Assembly: GCA_002421005.1 (NCBI GenBank)
Contig: DIJC01000019.1
Span: 1 to 64,000, forward strand
Length of the DNA: 64,000 nt
Reading direction: 5' to 3'
From: Enterobacteriaceae bacterium UBA5654
GTDB lineage: Bacteria; Pseudomonadota; Gammaproteobacteria; Enterobacterales; Enterobacteriaceae
Positions 52,496-62,350 of this stretch are shown piece by piece; position 1 is the stretch's first letter; each line of letters begins with the position of its first letter. The position numbers and the translations under genes were made by a program. Below the pieces are notes generated by a model, which had not been told where the DNA came from, searched no databases, and saw only the letters and a list, made by a program, of their open reading frames with translations.

Positions 52496-54685
52496 ATGGC
52501 GCGTCTTAAAACTGCTCAGCCAACTTACTCGCTGCGTAAAATCGCAGTCGTAGTAGCCACAGCGGTTAGCGGCATGTCTGTTTATGCACAGGCAGCGGTT
52601 CAACCGAAAGAAGAAACCATTACCGTCACCGCAGCGCCTGCCTCGCAGGAAAGTGCCTGGGGTCCGGCTCCAACGATTGCCGCAAAACGTTCCGCGACGA
52701 CCACCAAAACCGATACCCCGATTGAAAAAACACCGCAGTCTGTTTCCGTTGTCACCAGTGAAGAAATGGAAATGCACCAGTTCCAGTCGGTGAAAGAGGC
52801 GCTGGGCTATACGCCAGGCGTGACGGTCAACAGCCGTGGGGCATCGAATACCTACGACTTTGTGATTATCCGTGGTTTCTCCTCCGTCGGCCTGAACCAG
52901 AATAACTATCTGGATGGCCTGAAGTTACAGGGAAACTTCTATAACGATGCGGTAATCGACCCCTATATGCTGGAGCGCGTCGAACTGATGCGCGGGCCAA
53001 CCTCCGTCCTGTATGGGAAGAGTAACCCCGGCGGGATCATTTCGATGGTCAGCAAACGCCCGACCACCGAACCGCTGAAAGAAGTTCAGTTCCAGGTGGG
53101 GCTGGATAACGAATTCCAGACCGGCTTTGATTTTAGCGATGCGCTGGATGATGACGGCGTTTACTCGTACCGTCTGACCGGCGTGGCTCATTCTGCTGAT
53201 GAACAGCAGAACAGTTCAGAATCACAGCGTTATGCGATTGCACCGTCGTTCTCCTGGCGTCCTGACGATAAAACGAATTTTACCTTCCTGTCTTATTTCC
53301 AGAACGAACCTGAAACCGGCTATTACGGCTGGCTGCCGAAAGAAGGCACCGTTGAGCCGTTGCCAAACGGTAAACGCCTGCCGACGGACTTCAACGAAGG
53401 CGCGTCGAACAATACCTATTCCCGCAACCAAAAAATGGTCGGCTATAGCTTTGAGCATGGCTTTGACGACACCTTTACCGTGCGCCAGAATTTGCGCTTT
53501 AACGAGATGAAAACCTCGCAGAAAAGCGTGTACGGCACCGGGATTGCAGCGGATGGCCATACGCTCAACCGCAGCACCGTGGTAGATAATGAGCGACTGC
53601 AAAACTTCAGCGTCGACACCCAGCTGCAGAGCAAATTTGCCACCGGAGCCGTCGATCACACCCTCCTGACCGGGGTGGACTACATGCGGATGCGGAACGA
53701 TATCAACGCCACCTTTGGCAGCGCACCGTCTATCGATCTTTACAGCGATTATCAACCTGATGACTTCGCGTTCGGCGGTGCAGAACCGTATCAAATGAAC
53801 GAAAGCGAGCAGACCGGGATTTACGTTCAGGATCAGGCCGAGTGGGATCGCTGGGTACTGACGCTTGGCGGACGCTATGACTGGTCGCAGCAGGCGACTA
53901 CCGTCCGTCAGAACTCTTACACCCCGACCGAAGGTTATATCGAGCGTAACGACCACCAGTTCACCTGGCGCGGCGGCATTAACTATCTGTTTGATAACGG
54001 CATTACGCCATACTTCAGCTACAGCCAGTCGTTTGAACCCAGCGCATTCGATCTGTGGAGCGTGCCGCGCGTTTCCTACGAGCCGTCGAAAGGCGAGCAG
54101 TATGAAGCGGGCGTGAAATACGTTCCGAAAGATCTGCCGGTGGTGGTCACTGGCGCGCTCTATCAGCTGACCAAAACCAACAATCTGACCGCCGATCCGA
54201 ATAATCCGCTGGGCCAGGTGCCAGCGGGCGAAATTCGCGCGCGCGGCGTGGAGCTGGAAGCGAAAGCGGCGCTGAATGCCAATATCAATATGACGGCGTC
54301 GTATACCTACACCGATGCGGAATATACCAAAGACACTACCCTGAAAGGCAATACGCCGGAGCAGGTGCCGGAACATATGGCCTCGCTATGGGGAGATTAC
54401 ACCTTCAACGAAGGCGCGCTGTCCGGGCTGACGCTGGGGACCGGCGGACGCTTTATCGGCTCCAGCTACGGCGATGCGGCGAACAGCTTCAAAGTGGGTA
54501 GCGCGGCGGTGATGGACGCGGTCGTCAAGTACGATCTGGCGCGTTTCGGCATGGCGGGCTCTAGTGTTGCGGTCAACGTGAATAACGTGCTGGATCGCGA
54601 ATACGTCGCCAGCTGCTTCCAGACTTACGGTTGCTTCTGGGGCGCAGAGCGTCAGGTTGTCGCCACCGCAACTTTCCGTTTCTAA
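52496..54685 (+). CDS. fhuA: TonB-dependent ferrichrome receptor FhuA
   Basis: This outer-membrane receptor imports ferric hydroxamates using TonB energy, and is also a phage and colicin receptor in E. coli. The 729-residue precursor starts MARLKTAQPTYSLRKIAVVV with a signal peptide ending near QAA. The TonB box is ETITVTAAP just after cleavage. The plug domain (about 60-185) includes the SNPGGIISMVSKRP signature, and the 22-strand barrel ends VATATFRF. First gene of fhuACDB. A terminator-like attenuator separates it from fhuC. Confidence 0.97.
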   Translation: MARLKTAQPTYSLRKIAVVVATAVSGMSVYAQAAVQPKEETITVTAAPASQESAWGPAPTIAAKRSATTTKTDTPIEKTPQSVSVVTSEEMEMHQFQSVKEALGYTPGVTVNSRGASNTYDFVIIRGFSSVGLNQNNYLDGLKLQGNFYNDAVIDPYMLERVELMRGPTSVLYGKSNPGGIISMVSKRPTTEPLKEVQFQVGLDNEFQTGFDFSDALDDDGVYSYRLTGVAHSADEQQNSSESQRYAIAPSFSWRPDDKTNFTFLSYFQNEPETGYYGWLPKEGTVEPLPNGKRLPTDFNEGASNNTYSRNQKMVGYSFEHGFDDTFTVRQNLRFNEMKTSQKSVYGTGIAADGHTLNRSTVVDNERLQNFSVDTQLQSKFATGAVDHTLLTGVDYMRMRNDINATFGSAPSIDLYSDYQPDDFAFGGAEPYQMNESEQTGIYVQDQAEWDRWVLTLGGRYDWSQQATTVRQNSYTPTEGYIERNDHQFTWRGGINYLFDNGITPYFSYSQSFEPSAFDLWSVPRVSYEPSKGEQYEAGVKYVPKDLPVVVTGALYQLTKTNNLTADPNNPLGQVPAGEIRARGVELEAKAALNANINMTASYTYTDAEYTKDTTLKGNTPEQVPEHMASLWGDYTFNEGALSGLTLGTGGRFIGSSYGDAANSFKVGSAAVMDAVVKYDLARFGMAGSSVAVNVNNVLDREYVASCFQTYGCFWGAERQVVATATFRF

Positions 54686-54695
54686 GCCTTGTACG

Positions 54696-54719
54696 GGCAC
54701 GCTTCGGCGTGCCTTTTTT
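54696..54719 (+). terminator. UUCG-tetraloop terminator/attenuator between fhuA and fhuC
   Basis: GGCACGC pairs with GCGTGCC around TTCG, followed by TTTTTT, 20 bp before fhuC. It would let fhuA exceed fhuCDB in expression. Confidence 0.88.
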
Positions 54720-54738
54720 ATCTGTTAAGTTGGCCACT

Positions 54739-55536
54739 ATGCACGAAAAGATAGCTCAACCCGATACCACATTCGCGCTCTCCGGCGTTACCTTCCAGGT
54801 ACCGGGGCGCACGCTGCTGCATCCGCTCTCACTGACGTTCCCGGTGGGAAAAGTGACCGGGCTTATCGGGCATAATGGTTCCGGTAAATCCACCCTCCTG
54901 AAGATGCTGGGACGCCACCAGCCGCCGTCGGAAGGCGATATCCTGCTTGACGATCAGCCGCTGGCAAGCTGGAACAGCAAGGCGTTCGCCCGCAAGGTGG
55001 CCTATCTGCCGCAGCAGTTGCCGCAGGCCGAGGGGATGACGGTGCGCGAACTGGTGGCCATCGGGCGCTATCCGTGGCACGGTGCGCTGGGGCGTTTTGG
55101 CCTCGCGGACAGAGAAAAAGTGGAAGAAGCGATTACGCTGGTGGGATTAAAACCGCTGGCGCACCGGCTGGTGGACAGCCTTTCCGGCGGCGAACGCCAG
55201 CGGGCGTGGATCGCCATGCTGGTGGCGCAGGACAGCCGCTGCCTGCTGCTCGACGAGCCTACCTCGGCGCTGGATATCGCTCATCAGGTAGACGTGCTGG
55301 CGCTGGTGCATCGCTTAAGCCAGCAGCGCGGGCTGACGGTGATCGCCGTGCTGCACGATATTAATATGGCCGCCCGCTACTGCGATTATCTGATCGCCCT
55401 GCGCGGCGGCGAAATGATCGCTCAGGGTACGCCGGAAGCGCTGATGCGCGCCGAAACGCTGGAGCAGATTTACGGTATTCCAATGGGTATTCTGCCGCAC
55501 CCGGCAGGCGCGGCCCCGGTGAGTTTCGTTTACTGA
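54739..55536 (+). CDS. fhuC: Ferric hydroxamate ABC importer, ATPase
   Basis: This ATPase powers FhuB. It has 265 residues with Walker A GHNGSGKST, signature LSGGERQRAWIAM, Walker B CLLLDEPTSALD and the switch His in VLHDINMA. The start at 54739 (MHEKIAQPDTTFALSG) is the family start; upstream in-frame codons run through the attenuator. Its stop overlaps the fhuD start (TGATG). Confidence 0.97.
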   Translation: MHEKIAQPDTTFALSGVTFQVPGRTLLHPLSLTFPVGKVTGLIGHNGSGKSTLLKMLGRHQPPSEGDILLDDQPLASWNSKAFARKVAYLPQQLPQAEGMTVRELVAIGRYPWHGALGRFGLADREKVEEAITLVGLKPLAHRLVDSLSGGERQRAWIAMLVAQDSRCLLLDEPTSALDIAHQVDVLALVHRLSQQRGLTVIAVLHDINMAARYCDYLIALRGGEMIAQGTPEALMRAETLEQIYGIPMGILPHPAGAAPVSFVY

Positions 55537-56426
55537 TGGCTGGCGGAACTTCACTCACTCGTCGGCGTTTGCTGACCGCGATGGCGCTCTCACCGCTGAT
55601 GTGGCAGATGGGAAGGGCGGAAGCGGCAACCTACGATCCCCATCGCATCGTGGCGCTGGAGTGGCTACCGGTTGAACTGCTGCTGGCGCTGGGCGTTATG
55701 CCGTACGGCGTGGCGGACGTGCAAAATTATAATTTGTGGGTCAACGAGCCTTCATTGCCTTCCTCGGTTATCGACGTCGGCCTGCGCACCGAACCGAACC
55801 TCGAACTGCTGGCGCAGATGAAACCTTCCTGTCTGGTGTGGTCTGCGGGTTACGGTCCGTCGGATAAACAACTGGCGAAAATCGCGCCGGGGCGCGGGTT
55901 TTCCTTCAGCGATGGCAAAAAGCCGCTGGCGAAAGCGCGTCAGTCGCTCCAGGAAATGGCGCAGATGATTGGCCGGGAAGCGCAGGCACAGACGCATCTT
56001 AATGAATTCGATCGGTTTATTGATTCACTGATCCCACGCTTTGCCCAACGCGGCGACCGTCCACTGCTGATGATCACCGTGATGGATGTGCGCCACGTGC
56101 TGGTGTTTGGGCAGAACTGCCTGTTCCAGGAAGTGCTGGATCGGTACGGCATTAAAAACGCCTGGCACGGGGAATCAACTTTCTGGGGCAGTACGCCCAT
56201 CGGCGTGGATCGGCTGGCGGCGTTTAAGGATGTGGACGTGTTGTGTTTCGATCACGGTAATGATGCCGAAATGCGCCAGCTCGCGGCCACCCCGCTGTGG
56301 CAGTCGATGCCGTTTGTGCGCAGCGGACGTTTTCAGCGCGTGCCAGCGGTATGGTTTTACGGGGCGACGCTCTCCGCCATGCATTTTGCCCGCGTGCTGG
56401 ATCGTGCGCTGGGAGGAAACGCATGA
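55536..56426 (+). CDS. fhuD: Periplasmic ferric hydroxamate-binding protein
   Basis: FhuD carries ferric hydroxamates from FhuA to FhuBC. The 296-residue precursor has a Tat-type signal (LTRRRLLTAMALSPL, cleavage after AEA). The mature part is a class III binding protein with a long backbone helix (DEF-type ANDxDxx linker around MAQMIGREAQAQTHLNEFDRF). It overlaps fhuC by one base and fhuB by four. Confidence 0.96.
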   Translation: MAGGTSLTRRRLLTAMALSPLMWQMGRAEAATYDPHRIVALEWLPVELLLALGVMPYGVADVQNYNLWVNEPSLPSSVIDVGLRTEPNLELLAQMKPSCLVWSAGYGPSDKQLAKIAPGRGFSFSDGKKPLAKARQSLQEMAQMIGREAQAQTHLNEFDRFIDSLIPRFAQRGDRPLLMITVMDVRHVLVFGQNCLFQEVLDRYGIKNAWHGESTFWGSTPIGVDRLAAFKDVDVLCFDHGNDAEMRQLAATPLWQSMPFVRSGRFQRVPAVWFYGATLSAMHFARVLDRALGGNA

Positions 56427-58405
56427 GACAACGCATTGCGCCATTTCCTGCCGCACTGCTGGTGGTGCTGTTTATCGCCGCGCTGGCGCTGACCGGATTT
56501 AACTTCACCCAGGCGCTGCCGCGCGCGCAGTGGCATGAGGCGCTCTGGCAGCCAAATATCGACGTGGTGGAGCAGATGCTGTTCCACTACAGCCTGCTAC
56601 CGCGGCTGGTTATTGCGCTGCTGGTCGGCGCGGGGCTGGGGCTGGTTGGCGTGCTGTTTCAGCAGGTGCTGCGTAACCCGCTGGCTGAACCGACCACGCT
56701 CGGCGTGGCGACCGGGGCACAGCTCGGCATGACGATCACCTCGCTGTGGGCGATCCCCGGCGTGCTGGTTTCACAGTTTGCAGCGCTGGCGGGGGCCTGT
56801 ATCGTCGGCGCGCTGGTCTTTGGCGTGGCGTGGGGGAAACGGCTTTCGCCAGTGACGTTAATTCTCGCCGGGCTGGTGGTGAGCCTGTACTGCGGCGCGA
56901 TCAACCAGCTGCTGGTGATTTTCCATCATGACCAGCTACAAAGTATGTTCCTGTGGAGTACCGGCACCCTGACCCAGACCGACTGGAGCATTGTGCAGCG
57001 CCTGTGGCCGCAGCTGTTGGGCGGCGTGATGCTCACGCTGTTACTGCTGCGTCCGCTAACCTTGATGGGGCTGGACGACGGCGTTGCCCGCAATCTCGGT
57101 CTGGCGCTGTCCCTCGCCCGGCTGGGGGCGTTAACGCTGGCTATCGTGTTAAGCGCGCTGCTGGTCAACGCGGTGGGGATTATTGGCTTTATCGGCCTGT
57201 TTTCGCCGCTGCTGGCCAAAATGCTCGGCGCGCGGCGGCTGATTTCCCGCCTGCTGCTGGCTCCGCTGATTGGCGCGCTGATCCTCTGGCTGTCCGATCA
57301 AATTATCGTCTGGCTGACCCGCGTCTGGATGGAAGTTTCTACTGGCTCGGTCACGGCGCTGATTGGCGCACCGCTGCTGCTGTGGCTGTTGCCGCGCCTG
57401 CGCAGCATGACCGCGCCCGCGATGAACGCCAGCGACAGCGTGAGCGCCGAGCGTCAGCACGTCCTGCGTTTTGCGCTCATCGGCCTGGTGCTCCTTTTGC
57501 TTGCCGTCTTTGCCGCGCTGTCGTTGGGTCGCGACGCGCAGGGCTGGCAGTGGGCCAGCGGTGATACGCTGAATGCGCTGATGCAGTGGCGCTGGCCGCG
57601 TATTCTCGCCGCGCTGTTCGCCGGGGTACTGCTGGCGGTGGCGGGATGTATTATCCAGCGGCTGACCGGCAACCCGATGGCCAGCCCGGAAGTGCTGGGG
57701 ATCAGTTCCGGCGCGGCCTTTGGCATTGTGCTGATGCTGTTCCTGGTGCCGGGTAATGCGTTCGGCTGGCTGCTGCCAGCGGGAAGCCTCGGTGCGGCGG
57801 GCACCCTGATGATCATTATGATTGCTGCCGGGCGCGGCGGTTTTTCACCCCACCGGATGCTGCTGGCAGGGATGGCGCTGAGTACCGCGTTCACCATGCT
57901 GCTGATGATGTTGCAGGCGAGCGGCGACCCGCGCATGGCGCAGATCCTGACGTGGATTTCCGGCTCGACCTATAATGCAACGGAACAGCAGGTCATGCAG
58001 ACGGCGGTGATTATGGTCGTGCTGCTGGCTATCGTCCCGCTGTGCAGTCGCTGGCTGACCATCCTGCCGCTCGGAGGCGACACCGCCCGCGCGGTGGGCG
58101 TGGCGCTGACGCCATCGCGTATTGGGCTGCTGCTACTGGCATCGGCGCTGACCGCGACCGCCACGCTGACCATTGGACCGCTCAGTTTTATCGGTCTGAT
58201 GGCGCCGCATATTGCCCGAATGCTGGGCTTCCGCCGGACGCTTCCGCACATCGTCATCTCGGCGTTAATCGGCGGGCTGATTCTGGTCTTCGCCGACTGG
58301 TGCGGCAGAATGATCATGTTCCCGTTCCAGATCCCGGCCGGGCTGCTGTCGACGTTTATCGGCGCGCCGTATTTCGTTTATTTGTTGCGTAAGCAGAGTC
58401 GGTAG
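56423..58405 (+). CDS. fhuB: Ferric hydroxamate ABC importer, permease
   Basis: A 660-residue fused permease made of two homologous FecCD-type halves (about 1-330 and 340-660), each of about ten membrane segments, with paired motifs GVATGAQLGM / GISSGAAFGI and VGIIGFIGLFSPLLAK / IGPLSFIGLMAPHIAR (the latter in the ATPase-contact region). The start at 56423 (MRQRIAPFPAALLVV) follows GGGAGGAAACGC and overlaps fhuD by 4 bp. Confidence 0.97.
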   Translation: MRQRIAPFPAALLVVLFIAALALTGFNFTQALPRAQWHEALWQPNIDVVEQMLFHYSLLPRLVIALLVGAGLGLVGVLFQQVLRNPLAEPTTLGVATGAQLGMTITSLWAIPGVLVSQFAALAGACIVGALVFGVAWGKRLSPVTLILAGLVVSLYCGAINQLLVIFHHDQLQSMFLWSTGTLTQTDWSIVQRLWPQLLGGVMLTLLLLRPLTLMGLDDGVARNLGLALSLARLGALTLAIVLSALLVNAVGIIGFIGLFSPLLAKMLGARRLISRLLLAPLIGALILWLSDQIIVWLTRVWMEVSTGSVTALIGAPLLLWLLPRLRSMTAPAMNASDSVSAERQHVLRFALIGLVLLLLAVFAALSLGRDAQGWQWASGDTLNALMQWRWPRILAALFAGVLLAVAGCIIQRLTGNPMASPEVLGISSGAAFGIVLMLFLVPGNAFGWLLPAGSLGAAGTLMIIMIAAGRGGFSPHRMLLAGMALSTAFTMLLMMLQASGDPRMAQILTWISGSTYNATEQQVMQTAVIMVVLLAIVPLCSRWLTILPLGGDTARAVGVALTPSRIGLLLLASALTATATLTIGPLSFIGLMAPHIARMLGFRRTLPHIVISALIGGLILVFADWCGRMIMFPFQIPAGLLSTFIGAPYFVYLLRKQSR

Positions 58406-58456
58406 GACGTTAAGAAAGGGCGGCAGAGGAGGGCGCTGATTAGCACCCTCCCACAA

Positions 58457-59737
58457 TTATAGCTGGGCGAATACCCGACGCGCGGCGTCGATGGTGTTAT
58501 CAATATCCACTTCGCTATGCGCCACTGACATGAAGCCCGCTTCAAAGGCGGACGGTGCCAGGTAAACGCCTTCTTCCAGCATCAGATGGAAGAAGCGCTT
58601 AAAGCGCTCAACGTCGCAGGCCACCACGTCCTGATAGCAGGTCACCGTCTGCGCATCGGTAAAGAAAATGCCGAACATGCCGCCCACGTGATTAACCACT
58701 AGCGGAATGCCCGCTTCCTCAGCCGCGCTGCGCAGACCGCTTGCCAGCTGTGTGGTGAGCGCGTCGAGGGTAGCATGGATACCCGGCTGGGCGACTTCGG
58801 TCAGGCAAGCGAAGCCTGCGGCCATCGCGATCGGGTTGCCGGAAAGCGTTCCCGCCTGGTAAACCGGGCCGGTCGGTGCCAGCGCGTCCATCACTTCACG
58901 GCGTCCACCAAATGCGCCAACCGGCATTCCGCCGCCAATGATTTTACCGAGGCAGGTCAGGTCCGGCTCCACGCCGTAGTGCGCCTGCGCGCCCGCCAGC
59001 GCCACGCGGAAGCCGGTCATGACTTCATCAATAATCAGCAGCGCGCCGAATTCGTCGCACAGCGTGCGCAGGCCGGGCAGGAAATCCGGCTGCGGCGGGA
59101 TACAGTTCATATTGCCCGCCACCGGCTCGACGATGATGCAGGCGATATCCTGCGGGAACTGTTCGAACGCCTCGCGGACCGACGCTAAATCGTTATAGGT
59201 GCAGGTCAGGGTATGCTTCGCAAAATCCGCTGGTACGCCCGGAGAGTTTGGCTGGCCGAGAGTCAGCGCGCCGGAACCGGCTTTCACCAGCAGGCAGTCG
59301 GCGTGACCGTGATAGCAGCCTTCAAATTTGATGATTTTGTCGCGCCCGGTGAAGCCGCGCGCGAGGCGGATCGCGCTCATGGTCGCTTCGGTGCCGGAGT
59401 TGACCATCCGCACCATATCCATCGTCGGCACCAGTTCAGTCACCATCTCCGCCATTTTGACTTCCATTTCAGTCGGCGCGCCGAAGCTTAAACCGCGCTG
59501 GGTGGCTTCAATCACCGCATTGCGGATCGCCGGATGATTATGTCCCAGCACCATCGGACCCCAGGAACCAACGTAGTCGATATAGGCTTTGCCATCGACG
59601 TCATACAGATACGCGCCGTCCGCACGTTCAATGAACAGCGGCGTGCCGCCGACACCGGTAAAGGCACGAACCGGGGAGTTCACTCCACCGGGGATCACCT
59701 GGCGTGCGGCGCTGTAGAGGTTTTCAGACTTACTCAT
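58457..59737 (-). CDS. hemL: Glutamate-1-semialdehyde 2,1-aminomutase
   Basis: HemL makes 5-aminolevulinate for haem and other tetrapyrroles. The 426-residue PLP enzyme starts MSKSENLYSAARQVIPGGVNSP. The PLP lysine is in LTCLGKIIGGGMPVGAFGG, and the aminotransferase IIDEVMTGFRVA segment precedes it. The start at 59737 gives the E. coli length; a longer upstream frame is not conserved. Confidence 0.97.
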   Translation of the reverse strand: MSKSENLYSAARQVIPGGVNSPVRAFTGVGGTPLFIERADGAYLYDVDGKAYIDYVGSWGPMVLGHNHPAIRNAVIEATQRGLSFGAPTEMEVKMAEMVTELVPTMDMVRMVNSGTEATMSAIRLARGFTGRDKIIKFEGCYHGHADCLLVKAGSGALTLGQPNSPGVPADFAKHTLTCTYNDLASVREAFEQFPQDIACIIVEPVAGNMNCIPPQPDFLPGLRTLCDEFGALLIIDEVMTGFRVALAGAQAHYGVEPDLTCLGKIIGGGMPVGAFGGRREVMDALAPTGPVYQAGTLSGNPIAMAAGFACLTEVAQPGIHATLDALTTQLASGLRSAAEEAGIPLVVNHVGGMFGIFFTDAQTVTCYQDVVACDVERFKRFFHLMLEEGVYLAPSAFEAGFMSVAHSEVDIDNTIDAARRVFAQL

Positions 59738-59902
59738 GGCTTCATTCCTGGTTAACGAAAAATTAATCACTGTCATTCTAAAGTATTCCGGCAAGGTTAT
59801 GAAAGTTTTGCCCAATTGAAGCATTACAATTTTCAGGGGATTTTTACACAGGTGGCGGGTAGAATGCGGCTCCTGCACGGTCTTACCCATAAATGATTAG
59901 CG

Positions 59903-61282
59903 ATGAAAGCTGAAACCTCTTCTTTTGAAACGCAGCAAAGGGTGCGTCTGCGTCGTGGTAAACAGATCCGCCAGCTCCTCCAGCGGGATAAAACGCCGCT
60001 GGCTATTTTACTGCTGGCGGCGCTGGTCGGCATTCTCGCCGGGCTGGTGGGCGTGGCCTTTGAAAAGGCGGTGAACGGCGTTCAGCACCTGCGTAGCGAA
60101 ACGCTGGCCAGCGTGAACGGCATCGGCATCTGGCCGCTGGCATTTATCCTTTCCGCGCTGCTGGCGATGGTGGGCTATTTTCTGGTGCGCAAATATGCCC
60201 CGGAAGCGGGCGGCTCCGGCATTCCTGAAATCGAGGGCGCGCTGGAAGAGCTGCGTCCGGTACGCTGGTGGCGCGTGCTGCCGGTCAAGTTTATCGGCGG
60301 GATGGGCACGCTGGGCGCGGGGATGGTACTGGGTCGTGAGGGACCGACCGTACAACTCGGCGGTAATATCGGGCGAATGGTGCTGGATATCTTTCGCCTG
60401 AAGAGCGCAGAGGCCCGCCATACGCTGCTGGCAACCGGCGCGGCGGCGGGGCTGTCGGCCGCGTTTAACGCGCCGCTGGCGGGCATTTTGTTTATCATTG
60501 AAGAGATGCGCCCGCAGTTTCGCTACAGTCTGATTTCCATTAAGGCCGTGTTTACCGGCGTGATCATGTCAAGCATTGTCTTTCGCCTGTTTAACGGCGA
60601 AGCGGCGGTCATTGACGTCGGCAAGCTGAGCAATGCCCCGGTTAACACGCTGTGGCTGTATCTGATCCTCGGCATCATTTTTGGCGGCGTTGGTCCACTG
60701 TTTAACGCGCTGGTACTGCGGACTCAGGATATGTTTCAGCGCGTCCACGGCGGTAATATCCGTAAGTGGGTACTGCTGGGCGGGCTGCTTGGCGGCATGT
60801 GCGGGGTGATTGGGCTTATCGATCCTGAAGCGACCGGCGGCGGATTTAATCTGATCCCGCTGGCGGTGGCGGGGCATTACGGCATTGGCCTGCTGCTGGT
60901 GATCTTTCTGACCCGCGTCGCCACGACGCTGCTTTGTTTTTGTTCCGGCGCGCCCGGCGGGATTTTCGCTCCGATGCTGGCGCTGGGCACGCTGCTGGGG
61001 ACGACCTTTGGCATGGCGGCGGCGGGCATTTTCCCGGCGTATCATCTGGATGCCGGAACCTTCGCCATCGCCGGGATGGGGGCGCTGCTGGCGGCCTCAG
61101 TGCGTGCGCCGCTGACCGGGATCGTGCTGGTGCTGGAAATGACCGACAATTACCAGCTCATTTTGCCAATGATTATTACCTGCCTCGGCGCGACACTGTT
61201 AGCCCAGTTTGTCGGTGGAAAACCGCTATACTCCACCCTGCTTGCCCGCACGCTGGCAAAGCAGGCGGACGAGAATACTTGA
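59903..61282 (+). CDS. clcA: H+/Cl- exchange transporter ClcA
   Basis: An inner-membrane 2 Cl-/H+ antiporter used in extreme acid resistance. The 459-residue protein has the ClC filter motifs GSGIPEIEG, GREGPTVQ (gating Glu), the internal proton Glu in FIIEEMRPQF, GAPGGIFAPM, and the distal Tyr in GGKPLYSTLL. It is 14 residues shorter than the 473-residue E. coli protein, lacking much of its C-terminal tail. Confidence 0.96.
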   Translation: MKAETSSFETQQRVRLRRGKQIRQLLQRDKTPLAILLLAALVGILAGLVGVAFEKAVNGVQHLRSETLASVNGIGIWPLAFILSALLAMVGYFLVRKYAPEAGGSGIPEIEGALEELRPVRWWRVLPVKFIGGMGTLGAGMVLGREGPTVQLGGNIGRMVLDIFRLKSAEARHTLLATGAAAGLSAAFNAPLAGILFIIEEMRPQFRYSLISIKAVFTGVIMSSIVFRLFNGEAAVIDVGKLSNAPVNTLWLYLILGIIFGGVGPLFNALVLRTQDMFQRVHGGNIRKWVLLGGLLGGMCGVIGLIDPEATGGGFNLIPLAVAGHYGIGLLLVIFLTRVATTLLCFCSGAPGGIFAPMLALGTLLGTTFGMAAAGIFPAYHLDAGTFAIAGMGALLAASVRAPLTGIVLVLEMTDNYQLILPMIITCLGATLLAQFVGGKPLYSTLLARTLAKQADENT

Positions 61283-61363
61283 ACGAATTACCAGGGTATT
61301 AGATAATGCCCATCATGGTTGGGTTAATATTTGCCCAATTACCGATGTCGTTGGGAGCAAAAA

Positions 61364-61708
61364 ATGAGTGATGACGTAGCGCTGCCGCTGCAATTTACAG
61401 ACGCAGCCGCCAGCAAAGTAAAAAACCTGATTGCCGATGAAGATAACCCGAATCTGAAACTGCGCGTCTATATCACCGGTGGTGGTTGCAGCGGCTTCCA
61501 GTATGGTTTTACCTTTGACGATCAAATCAACGATGGCGATATGACCATTGAGAAGCAGGGCGTTGGCCTGGTGGTTGACCCGATGAGCCTGCAATATCTG
61601 GTTGGCGGCTCGGTAGATTACACCGAAGGGCTGGAAGGCTCGCGCTTTATCGTGACCAACCCGAACGCGAAAAGCACCTGCGGTTGCGGGTCGTCGTTCA
61701 GCGTATAA
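61364..61708 (+). CDS. erpA: A-type Fe-S carrier ErpA
   Basis: ErpA delivers Fe-S clusters to targets such as IspG and IspH. It has 114 residues with the three ligand cysteines in GGGCSGFQYGF and CGCGSSFSV. The ATG at 61364 follows GGGAGCAAAA and gives the family start MSDDVALPLQFTD. Confidence 0.97.
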   Translation: MSDDVALPLQFTDAAASKVKNLIADEDNPNLKLRVYITGGGCSGFQYGFTFDDQINDGDMTIEKQGVGLVVDPMSLQYLVGGSVDYTEGLEGSRFIVTNPNAKSTCGCGSSFSV

Positions 61709-61736
61709 TTCTCTGACCCGGCCTGTTCAGGTCGGG

Positions 61737-62348
61737 TTAATCCAGCGCAAAGGTTGGCAGCTTCAGATGCCAGCGGATCGCCGCCAGGCGGATCGTCAGC
61801 GTAACCACCATCCCCATCATACTTGCACTCTCCAGCGGCACCGCAAACGTGTAGAACGCGGTGGCGTGAACAATGCCGCCAATAATACAGGCGGTCGCGT
61901 AAATTTCAGTACGCAGGATCATCGGGATTTCACGCGCCAGCACGTCGCGGATAATGCCGCCGCCCACGCCGGTCACTACGCCCATGCACACTGCTACCAG
62001 CGGGCCGGTTTCAGCGAGAAAAGCTTTGTTGACGCCAATCCCGACAAACACCGCCAGGCCGACGGCATCCAGTACCGGCAGGATCCATTTCGGCAGGCGG
62101 CGCGGCTGGCGTACCAGCAGAATGGTCAGCATACTGGTCACCATCGCCACCACCAGATCGGTCGGATCTCTCACCCAGAATACCGGGCCGTGTGCCAGCG
62201 CCATATCGCGAATGGTCCCACCGCCGACCGCAGTCACTACGCCCAGCACCAGCACGCCGAACGGATCCATCCGTAATTTTCCTGCCAGCAGTACGCCGGA
62301 AATAGCGAATACGGCAGTACCAATGATATCAAGCCAGTAGACGAGCAT
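61737..62348 (-). CDS. yadS: Trimeric-channel-like membrane protein YadS (UPF0126)
   Basis: A 203-residue inner-membrane protein with about seven hydrophobic segments and two copies of the glycine-rich motif GGGTIRDMAL / GGGIIRDVLA, typical of UPF0126/TRIC-type cation channels. Transport role in this organism is not established. It starts 2 bp after btuF, so mtnN-btuF-yadS appear to be one operon. Confidence 0.93.
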   Translation of the reverse strand: MLVYWLDIIGTAVFAISGVLLAGKLRMDPFGVLVLGVVTAVGGGTIRDMALAHGPVFWVRDPTDLVVAMVTSMLTILLVRQPRRLPKWILPVLDAVGLAVFVGIGVNKAFLAETGPLVAVCMGVVTGVGGGIIRDVLAREIPMILRTEIYATACIIGGIVHATAFYTFAVPLESASMMGMVVTLTIRLAAIRWHLKLPTFALD

Positions 62349-62350
62349 GG

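Noticed and set aside
53222..54376. Minus-strand frame of 384 codons inside fhuA
   Set aside because: Antisense of a well-conserved receptor gene with no independent start signal or recognisable domain.
58405..58457. Terminator between fhuB and hemL
   Set aside because: The GAGGGCGCT...AGCACCCTC inverted repeat is imperfect and has no T run on either strand, so I do not call it.
61716..61739. Terminator after erpA
   Set aside because: ACCCGGCCT/AGGTCGGGT has an internal mismatch and no T run; too weak to list.
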